Source: Pseudomaricurvus hydrocarbonicus (GTDB lineage Bacteria; Pseudomonadota; Gammaproteobacteria; Pseudomonadales; Cellvibrionaceae). Taken from it: a stretch of 64,000 bases of DNA. Positions 24,893 through 33,223 of the stretch are shown in pieces. Position numbers and translations under genes: made by a program. Each line of letters opens with the position of its first letter. Position 1 is the first letter of the stretch. The notes beneath the pieces were generated by a model. It was not told the DNA's origin, did not search any database, and saw nothing but the letters and a program-made list of their open reading frames with translations. Location: contig NZ_JAAONZ010000006.1 in assembly GCF_011602365.1 (NCBI RefSeq), positions 124,001 to 188,000 of the forward strand, in the 5' to 3' direction.

Positions 24893-26359
24893 TTAAGACG
24901 CGCGGATACCAATGGCTTTGATTTCAAGGAATTCCTCGATACCTTCGAGCCCCCACTCACGACCCATGCCACTTTGCTTGTAGCCACCGAAAGGCAGGTC
25001 GCCGGTGATACTGGTTCCACCGTTGACGCTGAGGGCGCCGGCGCGGATGCGCTTGGTCATGGCCAGTGCGCGATCGGTGGGACCGAACACCGCGCCACCC
25101 AGACCGTAGTCGCTGTCGTTGGCGATGCGGATCGCGTCTTCTTCGTCTTCGAACGGAATCACGACCAGTACCGGACCAAAGATTTCTTCGCGGGCAATGC
25201 GCATGTCGTTGGTGCAATCCACAAAGCAGGTGGGTTCAACAAAGAAGCCGCCGCCCATGTCGGTGCGTGCGTTGCCACCGGCCAGCAGACGGGCGCCTTC
25301 GTTCTTGCCTATCTCAATGTACTCCATGACGCGATTTTGCTGCTTCTTGGAAATCACCGGACCCATGATGCAGGTGGGCTCGTCGAACTTGCCCCATTTT
25401 TCAGCAAAGCCCTTGTAGGCCATATCCAGTGCTCCAACCGCCTCGTCGTAACGACTCTTGGGCACCAGTAACCGAGTGGGGTAAGCGCAACCCTGACCCG
25501 CATGGAAGACCACCATCGAACCCATACAGGTTTGGGCAAAGTTGGGTGCATCTTCCAAAACGATGAACGCGGATTTGCCGCCCAATTCCAGGAATACGCG
25601 CTTCAGAGACTCGGCCCCGTTTTTCATGATGAGTTTGCCCACCGCGGTAGAACCCGTAAAGGAAATGAGATCCACGCGACGATCGGTGGTCAGCATTTCG
25701 CCAGCCATGGCCGGGTCGGCAGAGGTGATGACATTGAAGACGCCAGCTGGCAGGCCGGCTTCAATCGCCAGTTCACCCATGATTGACCCCATCAGCGGGG
25801 TGTCGGGGGCGGGCTTCAGAATTACGGTACAACCGGCCAGCAAGGCAGCTACGACTTTACCGACGTTCACATACAGCGGCACGTTCCAGGGGGTAATGGC
25901 ACCCACCACACCCATGGCTTCCTGAGTCACGATACGCTTGGTATCAAAGCCGCCTTCGTGTTTGATGCCCAGGTCCTTTTCCCACTTCACTTGTTTGTAG
26001 CATTCGAGTAAATCTTTGGCACCGTTGAGAGCGCCATCAATTTGAGCGCGGGCCGCCGCGCCGATGGCAGAACCCACTTCCAGGCGGGAAATTTGCACCA
26101 GTTTTTCGCGGTTGGTGACCATCACATCCACAAACTTGCAAACCAGCGCATAGCGCTGGTCGTGATTGGTGGACCAGTCGGTGTTATCAAACGCGTTGCG
26201 AGCCGCCACGATGGCTTCTTCAACGTCGGCAGCGGTGGCGTCAGCGGCGCGACCGCAGGAAGCACCGGTCCAGGGGTTGATGTTGTCAAAATACTGATTG
26301 TCACCCGCCGTGCGCATTTCGCCATTCACGTACAGCAGGGCGTCAGGTAATTTATCCAT
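24893..26359 (-). CDS. Aldehyde dehydrogenase
   Basis: A 488-residue NAD(P)-dependent ALDH of normal length. Motifs in order: GAITPWNVPLYV, KPAPDTP, FTGSTAVG, the general-base region FLELGGKSAFI and the nucleophile cysteine in HAGQGCAYPTR, then EEIFGPVLVVI and GGYKQSGMGRE. It oxidises aldehydes to acids in the cytoplasm. It is last in the minus-strand operon EthD-like, SDR, KstD-like, ALDH. With the aldolase-like enzyme on the opposite strand, it could remove an aldehyde released by retro-aldol cleavage; that is inference. Confidence 0.93.
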   Translation of the reverse strand: MDKLPDALLYVNGEMRTAGDNQYFDNINPWTGASCGRAADATAADVEEAIVAARNAFDNTDWSTNHDQRYALVCKFVDVMVTNREKLVQISRLEVGSAIGAAARAQIDGALNGAKDLLECYKQVKWEKDLGIKHEGGFDTKRIVTQEAMGVVGAITPWNVPLYVNVGKVVAALLAGCTVILKPAPDTPLMGSIMGELAIEAGLPAGVFNVITSADPAMAGEMLTTDRRVDLISFTGSTAVGKLIMKNGAESLKRVFLELGGKSAFIVLEDAPNFAQTCMGSMVVFHAGQGCAYPTRLLVPKSRYDEAVGALDMAYKGFAEKWGKFDEPTCIMGPVISKKQQNRVMEYIEIGKNEGARLLAGGNARTDMGGGFFVEPTCFVDCTNDMRIAREEIFGPVLVVIPFEDEEDAIRIANDSDYGLGGAVFGPTDRALAMTKRIRAGALSVNGGTSITGDLPFGGYKQSGMGREWGLEGIEEFLEIKAIGIRAS

Positions 26360-26406
26360 GGGTCTCTCCTCAAGTTGCTAATGTGCCTAAATCAACACAC
26401 AGCGGA

Positions 26407-28143
26407 TTAAATGGTTTCGTTGGTGGTTAAAGGGGTCGTGCTGGTATTACTGTCTATTTTCGAATCTGGTGCTGAGTTCAATTCCGAGCCCGGTTCTGAA
26501 GTTGATAAGGCATGCTTGGCGGCCAGGTAGGCCCAGGCCAAAGAAGGGCCGATACTGGCGCCAGCGCCGGTGGCTTTCTTGCCCATGACCGATGCGCTGG
26601 ACACGCCGGTGGCGTAAAGACCTTCCAGTACGCTACCGTCATCGCGCAGTACTCGAGCGTTGACGTCGGTGACCAGTCCGCCAAAGGTACTGACGTCGCC
26701 AGGGTAAATCGGCAAGGCATAAAAAGGCCCCTGCTCAATTTTGCCGAGAGTTTTGGAACCCTTCGCCAGCGGGTCGCCCAGCCAGTTGTCGTAAGCGTGA
26801 TCGCCACGGTGGAAATCTTCATCCCGGCCGGCCGCCACAAAACCGTTAAAACGGGAAACCGTCGCTTCCAGAGTGGCCGCCTTAATACCGCACGCCTGCG
26901 CCAAAGCTGGCAGGTTGTCGCCTTGCTTTAGAAAACCAGCTTCTTCCCAGGCGGCCAGCTTCTTCTTGTTGGGCATGGTGCCCGCCAACATAAAGGTACT
27001 GGTGTATTGGCTGTCGAAGATCATCCAGCTGGGGATAGCGGCGGATTGTTGGTTGCGTTCCAGAATACCGTTAGACAACGCCATGTAAGATGCGGCCTCT
27101 TTCTGGTAGCGTTCGCCCGATTGATCTACCAGAATGGTGTGGGGCTTGGCCAGGTCACTTTGCATGTACACCGGGGCGTCTTTACCCGGCACCATTGTGA
27201 CCGGGTAGCCCACCCGTTGGTCCATCTGTGCTATGGCGGCGCCGAGGCGAGTACCTTCTTCGATCATTTCACCAGTATCGCTCTCGCTGGCACCGGACCA
27301 TTCGGTTTTTGCGCCGGGAATGTACTGATCCAGCATGCGCTGATTCTTGGCAAAACCACCGGCATTCAGCAGTACGCCCAGATTGGCACCGATGCGCCAA
27401 TTCTGGCCGTCTTTGTCGATGGCCACGCCGGTGACCTTACCGCTTTCTTCGACCAGTTGTTTGACCCCGGCGTTGGTTCGAATCTCGACTCCGGCGGCCA
27501 CCGCCGCGTGCAGCAGCTGGGCCTGTAAGGCCTGGCCTGCCGTAGCGTAGTGTTTACCGGCCAGTCGAGTACCTAAGGTTCGGCCGATCATTTTCAGCAG
27601 GGTGCCGAAGCTTTTCAGGGATCGCTTCATGGTGGGCAGTTGCATCGCTTCTTCGATGTAGCCCGCCAGTGGCAAAAATCCCGGGCGTAGCTTTTCTTTC
27701 CACTCGCCGAGCTGGTTCAGATCAAACAACTCGGAGATGACGGTGCGGCCGTGTTCCGATTCGCCGGCCGCCGCGTGGTAATCTGGCCAGGAGGGAATGC
27801 GCCGGAAGTGCAAGCCCTTACTGATCAGGTACTCCAGCATCTGTTGGGAGGCGTCGACATAAGCAACCCGGCGTTCATGGCTGGTGCCCGGCGTGTCGCC
27901 GCTGTCACCGATGACTGCGTCCATGTAGGCAATGGCCTGGTCTCGGCTGTCGTCGATGCCCTGGGCTTTCATATAGCGGTTGTTGGGAATCCACATGACG
28001 CCTCCAGAGGTCGCGGTTGTTCCCCCCAGCAAGTCAGCTTTTTCCAACACTACGACACTTTTACCGGCATCGCGCATCAACAGCGCGGCACACAGCGAAC
28101 CCGCGCCGCTTCCAACAACCACAAAATCGAAGCTTTCGTTCAT
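26407..28143 (-). CDS. KstD-like FAD-binding protein, variant active site
   Basis: A 578-residue paralogue of the flavoprotein at 23136, sharing FVVVGSGAGSLCAALL at the N-terminus, EKADLLGGTTATSGGVMWIPNN and much of the middle. Where the other has YPGAG near the C-terminus, this one reads KKATGAGASIGPSLAWAYLAAKHA: the tyrosine equivalent to KstD Tyr487 is replaced. It also carries a polar tail of about 30 residues rich in Ser/Thr. It may therefore catalyse a different desaturation or reduction. It lies between the SDR (58-bp gap) and the aldehyde dehydrogenase (47-bp gap) in one operon. Confidence 0.84.
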   Translation of the reverse strand: MNESFDFVVVGSGAGSLCAALLMRDAGKSVVVLEKADLLGGTTATSGGVMWIPNNRYMKAQGIDDSRDQAIAYMDAVIGDSGDTPGTSHERRVAYVDASQQMLEYLISKGLHFRRIPSWPDYHAAAGESEHGRTVISELFDLNQLGEWKEKLRPGFLPLAGYIEEAMQLPTMKRSLKSFGTLLKMIGRTLGTRLAGKHYATAGQALQAQLLHAAVAAGVEIRTNAGVKQLVEESGKVTGVAIDKDGQNWRIGANLGVLLNAGGFAKNQRMLDQYIPGAKTEWSGASESDTGEMIEEGTRLGAAIAQMDQRVGYPVTMVPGKDAPVYMQSDLAKPHTILVDQSGERYQKEAASYMALSNGILERNQQSAAIPSWMIFDSQYTSTFMLAGTMPNKKKLAAWEEAGFLKQGDNLPALAQACGIKAATLEATVSRFNGFVAAGRDEDFHRGDHAYDNWLGDPLAKGSKTLGKIEQGPFYALPIYPGDVSTFGGLVTDVNARVLRDDGSVLEGLYATGVSSASVMGKKATGAGASIGPSLAWAYLAAKHALSTSEPGSELNSAPDSKIDSNTSTTPLTTNETI

Positions 28144-28201
28144 GTGAGTTTCCTTTGCGTTCGTGAGGTTTCTCAGGGGTTGAAGAGCTCAGGCGATAAA
28201 C

Positions 28202-28939
28202 TCACTGAGGTTTGCGCCCGTGCAGGCTAATGGCGTCAGCGTGCAAGTCGGCCGGCAAGTCAACCAGAGCGCAGAAGGCGTCCACCACCGAGTCAAACTG
28301 GGAGGTGGGGCGTTCACGCAGATTGAGGCCCCGTTCCATGGCGGCTTTGGCAAAAGCCATCTGGTCTTCGGGGTTGGCTTCCCAGACTTTGCCTTCTTCG
28401 TACATCTGCCCGGCCCGCACATTGGTGACGCGGATACCCTGAGCTTCCAATTCGGTGTCCATGCTTTTGCTCAGTCGTTCAACCCCGGCTTTACTGGCTT
28501 GATAGACCGACAGGTGCGGGAAGTCCATGCCCACAGATTCACTGGTGATGTTAAAAATGTGGCTGCCATCACCCATCGCCGGGATGGCGGCGCGAATCGT
28601 AAACATCGGCCCTGCCAGATTGGTGGTGATGGCATTAAAGATTTGTGCGTCAGTGGCGTTCTGCAACAGGAACGGCTCAAAAATGGCGGCGTTATTGATC
28701 AGGATGTCAATTTTCGCGTGACGTTCGGCAATAGCGGCAAACGCTTCGCGCACGGAGTCTGGATTGCCAACATCGCAGCGCACAGCCATGGCCGCTGCGC
28801 CGATTTCCGCGGCAGCGGCCTCCACTTTTGACAGGGTGCGACCCAGCAGAACTATCTGGTCACCTTTGGAAGCAAAGCGGCGCGCCAGTGCGCGACCGAG
28901 ACCGACACCGGCGCCGGTAATGACGATAACTTTGGACAT
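28202..28939 (-). CDS. Short-chain dehydrogenase/reductase
   Basis: A 245-residue classical SDR: TGAGVGLG near residue 8, NNAA near 87, catalytic Ser in NITSES and Y-x3-K as YQASK near 155. It oxidises or reduces an alcohol/ketone with NAD(P). The ATG has GGAG upstream. It follows the EthD-like gene and precedes the KstD-like gene, consistent with making or using a ring ketone. Substrate unknown. Confidence 0.9.
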   Translation of the reverse strand: MSKVIVITGAGVGLGRALARRFASKGDQIVLLGRTLSKVEAAAAEIGAAAMAVRCDVGNPDSVREAFAAIAERHAKIDILINNAAIFEPFLLQNATDAQIFNAITTNLAGPMFTIRAAIPAMGDGSHIFNITSESVGMDFPHLSVYQASKAGVERLSKSMDTELEAQGIRVTNVRAGQMYEEGKVWEANPEDQMAFAKAAMERGLNLRERPTSQFDSVVDAFCALVDLPADLHADAISLHGRKPQ

Positions 28940-29026
28940 TGTGTTTCTCCTCGGTGCGGCCGTGGCCGCGTGTACATTTATTATTTGGATTTATCTCGGG
29001 TCAGTTCCCGTGTTCGTACTGGTTTC

Positions 29027-29090
29027 GGCTTCTTATAAGTGGCTCAGGGCTTCTTATAAGTGGCTCAGGGCTTCTTAGTAAGTGGCTCAG
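29027..29090. repeat. Three tandem 21-22-bp repeats across a stop codon
   Basis: Units at 29027-29047, 29048-29068 (identical, 21 bp) and 29069-29090 (22 bp, one inserted base); each ends AAGTGGCTCAG. The TGA stop of the minus-strand EthD-like gene (29087-29089) lies in the third unit, so the array is the immediate 3' untranslated region, before the SDR. Confidence 0.9.
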
Positions 29091-29851
29091 GGCTCCTTCG
29101 GGTACACGGACAGGTCACCGCCGTAGGCAATGCCGCCGGGCCAGAAGGTGTTGCCGCTGACCTTTTTGAAATAGTGCACGGTACGGGCGAAAGACCCGGA
29201 AGCGGAGCGGGGCTCCATGGCAATGCCACTGGGGCTGACGCCACGGGCCCGGGCACTGAAATCCCTGAGTGTAAACATCAGGTCGTCGGTCTGCTGGGCA
29301 CACAGAACCAGCTGGTCGCCGGGACAATAGTGACGGGGTTCCAGTTGAATGCTCGACAGTTCGCCGCGTTTCATGGCTACGTGTCCGGGTACGTTGATGA
29401 CCTCCACACTGTGGACGTTTTCATACCAATCCTGATACTCCTCGTAGCGACCAGCCACGTAGTTACCCAGAATAATGCTGACGCCTGACAGCGGCTGGTC
29501 TTTTTGCCAGTTGGGACTGGCTTTCCAGTCGCCCATGAGGTCGTAGGTGTAGATGCGTTCAGCGGTGTCGCTGGCGATCCAGCCTTTATCGCGAACATTA
29601 GCGAGCAGCGGGGCGAGGGCGGGCAGGTCAATCGCCGGGGTCTCTGAGTCAAAATCGTAGACGGTGACGTAACGCCAGGGCTGGGGGATGTCTGGCATGA
29701 TTTGCTCTTTGGTGACTTCGTAGCGCTCGGCACCTTTAAAACCGCGCAGGCGTGCTAACTCGGACTGATGTTCGCCATCAAACCAGTCGGCGTAAGCGGC
29801 GTCATGTCCGGTGGAGACATTGTGCAGATGAATCGTTGTGTAGAGAGCCAT
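29087..29851 (-). CDS. EthD-like / dimeric alpha-beta barrel protein, two repeats
   Basis: A 254-residue cytoplasmic protein made of two similar ferredoxin-like halves. Each has a D-W-x-x-x-x-H motif: YADWFDGEHQSELARLRGF near residue 20 and YQDWYENVHSVEVINVPGHVAMKRGEL near residue 140. This is the pattern of EthD/Dabb-type proteins, which act on or bind hydrophobic polycyclic or quinone-like compounds, sometimes as lyases or monooxygenases. The start MALYTTIHLHN at 29851 is preferred over an upstream TTG. It leads the four-gene minus-strand operon. Exact reaction unknown. Confidence 0.7.
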   Translation of the reverse strand: MALYTTIHLHNVSTGHDAAYADWFDGEHQSELARLRGFKGAERYEVTKEQIMPDIPQPWRYVTVYDFDSETPAIDLPALAPLLANVRDKGWIASDTAERIYTYDLMGDWKASPNWQKDQPLSGVSIILGNYVAGRYEEYQDWYENVHSVEVINVPGHVAMKRGELSSIQLEPRHYCPGDQLVLCAQQTDDLMFTLRDFSARARGVSPSGIAMEPRSASGSFARTVHYFKKVSGNTFWPGGIAYGGDLSVYPKEP

Positions 29852-30275
29852 ATTGTTATTGTCCTGTTCGTCAGTTGCCAATTTCAGTTCTAATTTGAAT
29901 TCCTGCTCAGGCTTTATCAGTCTAGACAGTGTTCGTCGGTTTCAGGGAAGCCGTTTAACCTGGCGAGCACATACCTGCTTCTTCTTATATACATTTTCTC
30001 TGCCGGTGGGGGCTGGCATGACAATCCCCCTGTAAGTGGTGATACGGTCCGCGAATAAGGGCTATAGCCGTCTGTCAGGAAGCCGGTTCCAGCGCTCTGG
30101 AGGGCTTCAGATTTTGCTGTGTAAAGTTGCCCGCCAAGGCATTTTACGGCATTTCCGAATTATTGCTATTGAACACCATTGATGTATAATAAATCAAAAC
30201 TAGCACCCTTGGCCAGCGTGTATGAGCTGGATCGGGGCAGCGCTTGAAATTGGAGCGAAGAGCTTGGAGGAAGCA
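29852..30275. other. 424-bp divergent promoter region
   Basis: It lies between the EthD-like/SDR/KstD/ALDH operon (minus) and the ferredoxin/P450 operon (plus). One shared palindrome is at 30169-30189. No gene is supported; a GTG/ATG-started extension of the ferredoxin to 30222 is unlikely because GGAGG sits before 30276. Confidence 0.55.
30169..30189. promoter_or_regulatory. Shared TetR-type palindrome, P450 operon promoter
   Basis: The core CACCATTGATG (30174-30184) has one mismatch to CAWCANTGWTG and a full left flank TTGAA. It lies 87 bp before the ferredoxin start, in the divergent promoter. Confidence 0.6.
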
Positions 30276-30479
30276 ATGAAAATCCTCATTGATAAGGCTA
30301 ATTGTGTCGGCAATGCCCGTTGCGCGGCGATAGCTGAAACCCTGTATCTGCTCGACGACGATGGCTACATTGCTGTCGAAGAATTTGAGGTCCCCGCCGG
30401 CATGGAACAGTTGGCACGCCGGGGCGCCAAAGCCTGTCCAGAACGCGTTATACAGGTCATTGAAGATGATCAGGAATAA
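30276..30479 (+). CDS. Three-cysteine [3Fe-4S]-type ferredoxin
   Basis: A 67-residue ferredoxin with Cys10, Cys16 (C-x5-C) and Cys54 followed by proline. This three-cysteine pattern is typical of small ferredoxins that pass electrons to bacterial P450s. GGAGG six bases before the ATG fixes the start. It leads the plus-strand operon with an SDR, the P450, DUF35, thiolase-like, DUF2889 and amidohydrolase genes. No ferredoxin reductase is seen in the window, so electrons must come from a reductase encoded elsewhere. Confidence 0.9.
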   Translation: MKILIDKANCVGNARCAAIAETLYLLDDDGYIAVEEFEVPAGMEQLARRGAKACPERVIQVIEDDQE

Positions 30480-30639
30480 CGAACAAAAAAGAATAATGGC
30501 TTAAAAGGTCAGTTTTTCGTAGAAAGAATACAGCGTGAAACGTCGCAGTAAAGAAATGTAATAAATGCTGTGGTGGGTTTTGCAGCCGGATTAAGCAAAC
30601 CGTCAATAATAAGTTAGAGCCTATATTAGAGGATGAATA

Positions 30640-31455
30640 ATGGATTACCTGGGTTATAAAAATAAGCGTGTCATCGTCAGTGGTTGTTTTTCTGGTATGG
30701 GAGAGGCAACGGCGCGATTGCTGCTGGAGCAGGGTGCCGAAGTGCACGGTATCGATTTTAAAGAGTCTGCCCTGGATCTGGCTTCGTTCACCCTGGTGGA
30801 TCTGCGTGACCCCGCCAGCATTGATGCGGCCATTGCCAAAATTGGCGGCAAAGTGGATGCGCTGTTTAACTGCGCCGGTTTGCCACAGACGGCTCCCGCC
30901 CTGGACGTTATGAAGGTCAACTTCGCAGGTACCCGCAGAGTGACGGAACAAGTACTGCCACTGATGTCGGAAGGGGGAGCGGTTGTCAGTATCTCCTCCA
31001 ACGGCGGCATGGGCTGGAGTCGCCGTATTCCTGTGATCATGGACCTGTTGCAGCAAAAGAGCTATGAAGAAGCTGTTGCCTGGTGTGAAGGGCATGCCGA
31101 TGATGTAAAAGAAGGTTACGCCTTTTCCAAGGAAGCCATCATTGTCTGGACCATGCTGAACTCCGCGCACCTGATCAAGAAAGGCATTCGCATGAACTGC
31201 ACCATGCCTGGCCCAACTGAAACTCCGATGATGAGTCACTTCAAAGAAGCTTCGGGTGAGTCGGTGGTGGATGCGGCTATGCAGCCAATCAACCGCCCTT
31301 CAACACCGCATGAGCAGGCCACTGCGCTGGTGTTCCTGAACAGTGATGCGGCCAGCTACATTAACGGCGTGGCCCTGCCGGTTGATGGTGGCTTTTTGGG
31401 GGGTGTGGCCACCGGTCAGGTTGACTTGACTGCGATGATGGCCAACGCCTCTTAA
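30640..31455 (+). CDS. SDR, hydroxysteroid / coniferyl-alcohol dehydrogenase-like
   Basis: A 271-residue SDR with a variant nucleotide motif SGCFSGMGEATARLL and short spacing typical of the 3-alpha-hydroxysteroid or coniferyl-alcohol dehydrogenase branch. NCAG is near residue 88, SISSN holds the catalytic Ser and YAFSK the Tyr/Lys. Between them lies an insertion of about 35 residues. The chosen ATG is 10 bases after AGAGG. It could oxidise the hydroxyl introduced by the P450 encoded next. The exact substrate is unknown. Confidence 0.87.
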   Translation: MDYLGYKNKRVIVSGCFSGMGEATARLLLEQGAEVHGIDFKESALDLASFTLVDLRDPASIDAAIAKIGGKVDALFNCAGLPQTAPALDVMKVNFAGTRRVTEQVLPLMSEGGAVVSISSNGGMGWSRRIPVIMDLLQQKSYEEAVAWCEGHADDVKEGYAFSKEAIIVWTMLNSAHLIKKGIRMNCTMPGPTETPMMSHFKEASGESVVDAAMQPINRPSTPHEQATALVFLNSDAASYINGVALPVDGGFLGGVATGQVDLTAMMANAS

Positions 31456-31561
31456 GTTGAGAGGATGTTTACCCGGCCTCGACTCCATGAGGCAGGTGTC
31501 GCACAGAATAAGAAAAGTCGGTGATACAGCCGGCGAATAAAATTCGTGGGAGGAACTCGTG

Positions 31562-32815
31562 ATGGCTCAAGCTAACTTAAGTCCGGCAGTACCGAAACCT
31601 GATCATGTACCAGCATCTCTGGTTTACGATTTCGACATGTTTGCCGATCCCGGCATGATTGAGAATGCTCACAATCGTGCGCTCGAAATCGTCAAGGAAG
31701 CTCCCCCGGTCTTTTGGACGCCGCGCAATGATGGTCATTGGGTCATCGCTGGCCACAATGCCGTGTTCAACATGTCTCGGGATACTGAACGTTTCAGTAA
31801 CGCCATGGTGTCTTACGAGCAGATCCACGCCATGATTGCGTCCATGCCAGAAGGTGCACCCAAGCCGCTGATTCCTGCGCCGATCACCTATGATCCTCCG
31901 CATCACGCAGTGTATCGTGGGCCCTTGCAGAAAGCGTTTTCACCCAAAGCCATGACGGCTCTGAAAGACAGCATACGTGAGCTGGCGGTGGCATTGATCG
32001 AAGCTGTTAAGCCCAAAGGTGAATGCGCATTTGTCGATGCGATTGCCGAGCCATTGCCAGTGACAATATTCCTGCGCATGTTTGGCTTGCCGGTAGAGCG
32101 CCAGAGAGAATATCGCGATCTGGTGAAAGAGCATTTTGAAGATACCGATTCCGATCCCAGCCATGTGCAGGCGCGGCTGAAAAAAGTCACGGACATCATG
32201 CACGACACCATCATGGAGCGAAAAGAAAATCCCACGGATGATTTGATTTCGCTGTTGTGGCAGTCCGAATTTAATGGAGAAAAAGCGACCCTGTGGGACA
32301 TTCAGAACTACTGTGTGGTTTTGTTTGCCGCGGGCCTGGATACCGTGGTTAACGGTATGAGTCTGGGCGCTGTTCATCTCGCCACAAACCCGCAACTGCA
32401 GGCGGAACTGCGAGCAGATCCTGACAAGATTCCCGCCGCGGCAGAAGAAATATTACGCCGTTATACCTTCACACTGCCCCCTCGTTTTGTCTCCGCGGAT
32501 ACGGAATTTGAAGGTGTGCAAATGAAACATGGTGAAAAAGCGGTGTTGATGTTGCCCGCAGCTGATCTTGACCCCAGTGAGTTTGACAGCCCCGAAGAGT
32601 TCAATTTAGCCCGGGAAGGCAAGGCGCATATTGCGTTTGGTACCGGCCCTCACCGTTGTTTGGGTTCGCACCTGGCGCGTTTTGAACTCAATATTTTGTA
32701 CGAGGAAATGATGGCTCGATTGCCAGAGTTCCGACTGGACCCGGACAAGCCTTTAACCTATCACGGCGGTCATGTTTGGGGACCGGATGAAGTTTATTTG
32801 AAGTGGGATAACTGA
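31562..32815 (+). CDS. Cytochrome P450, soluble class I type
   Basis: A 417-residue P450 without membrane anchor. The I-helix oxygen-activation motif is AAGLDT, the ExxR motif EEILRR, and the heme loop FGTGPHRCLGSHLAR supplies the thiolate cysteine. WTPRNDGHWVIAG near residue 55 recalls the camphor/terpene-hydroxylating CYP101/CYP111-like branches, though the family number cannot be assigned by eye. It inserts oxygen into a C-H bond using electrons from the neighbouring three-cysteine ferredoxin. ATG 31562 follows GGGAGG. Regulated with the operon by the palindrome at 30169, by inference. Confidence 0.93.
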   Translation: MAQANLSPAVPKPDHVPASLVYDFDMFADPGMIENAHNRALEIVKEAPPVFWTPRNDGHWVIAGHNAVFNMSRDTERFSNAMVSYEQIHAMIASMPEGAPKPLIPAPITYDPPHHAVYRGPLQKAFSPKAMTALKDSIRELAVALIEAVKPKGECAFVDAIAEPLPVTIFLRMFGLPVERQREYRDLVKEHFEDTDSDPSHVQARLKKVTDIMHDTIMERKENPTDDLISLLWQSEFNGEKATLWDIQNYCVVLFAAGLDTVVNGMSLGAVHLATNPQLQAELRADPDKIPAAAEEILRRYTFTLPPRFVSADTEFEGVQMKHGEKAVLMLPAADLDPSEFDSPEEFNLAREGKAHIAFGTGPHRCLGSHLARFELNILYEEMMARLPEFRLDPDKPLTYHGGHVWGPDEVYLKWDN

Positions 32816-32820
32816 TCATT

Positions 32821-33222
32821 ATGAGTAATCGTCCATTGCCCCGGCTCGATAGCGTCAATCGTGATTTCTGGACCTGTGGTGCAGACAGTGAACTGCGCTT
32901 GCAGCACTGCAATGATTGTCAGCAGTTCTTTCATCCGCCACGTCCGGTGTGCCGTCATTGCCTGTCTGAAAATGTTGGCCCCAAAGCGGTGGCAGGTACC
33001 GGTGTTGTCGACACCTATACCGTTAATTATCAGAAATGGCACCCAGCCATTGAGGTGCCTTTCATCATCGCACGCATTGCGATTGATGGTGCGCCGGGTG
33101 TTTATCTCACCAGTAACGTGATTGGCTGTGAGATTGACGATGTGGATATCGGGGATAAGGTACAAGTGACCTTTGAGCTGCAGGATGATGTTTACCTGCC
33201 ATTGTTTGAGAAGGTCAGTTGA
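32821..33222 (+). CDS. DUF35 OB-fold protein with zinc ribbon
   Basis: A 133-residue protein. The N-terminal rubredoxin-like zinc ribbon has C30-x2-C33 and C44-x2-C47; the rest is an OB fold (GTGVVDTYTVNYQ to VQVTFE). Such proteins bind acyl-CoA and form complexes with thiolase-like partners, including the Ltp2-type aldolases of steroid side-chain degradation. Its stop is immediately followed (one base) by the start of the thiolase-like gene, so the two are translationally coupled. Confidence 0.92.
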   Translation: MSNRPLPRLDSVNRDFWTCGADSELRLQHCNDCQQFFHPPRPVCRHCLSENVGPKAVAGTGVVDTYTVNYQKWHPAIEVPFIIARIAIDGAPGVYLTSNVIGCEIDDVDIGDKVQVTFELQDDVYLPLFEKVS

Positions 33223-33223
33223 T

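Noticed and set aside
29918-29946. GACAGTGTTCGTC as an extra copy of the shared palindrome before the EthD-like gene
   Set aside because: It keeps only one half-site and lacks the CA-N5-TG core symmetry; the better site of the same promoter is at 30169.
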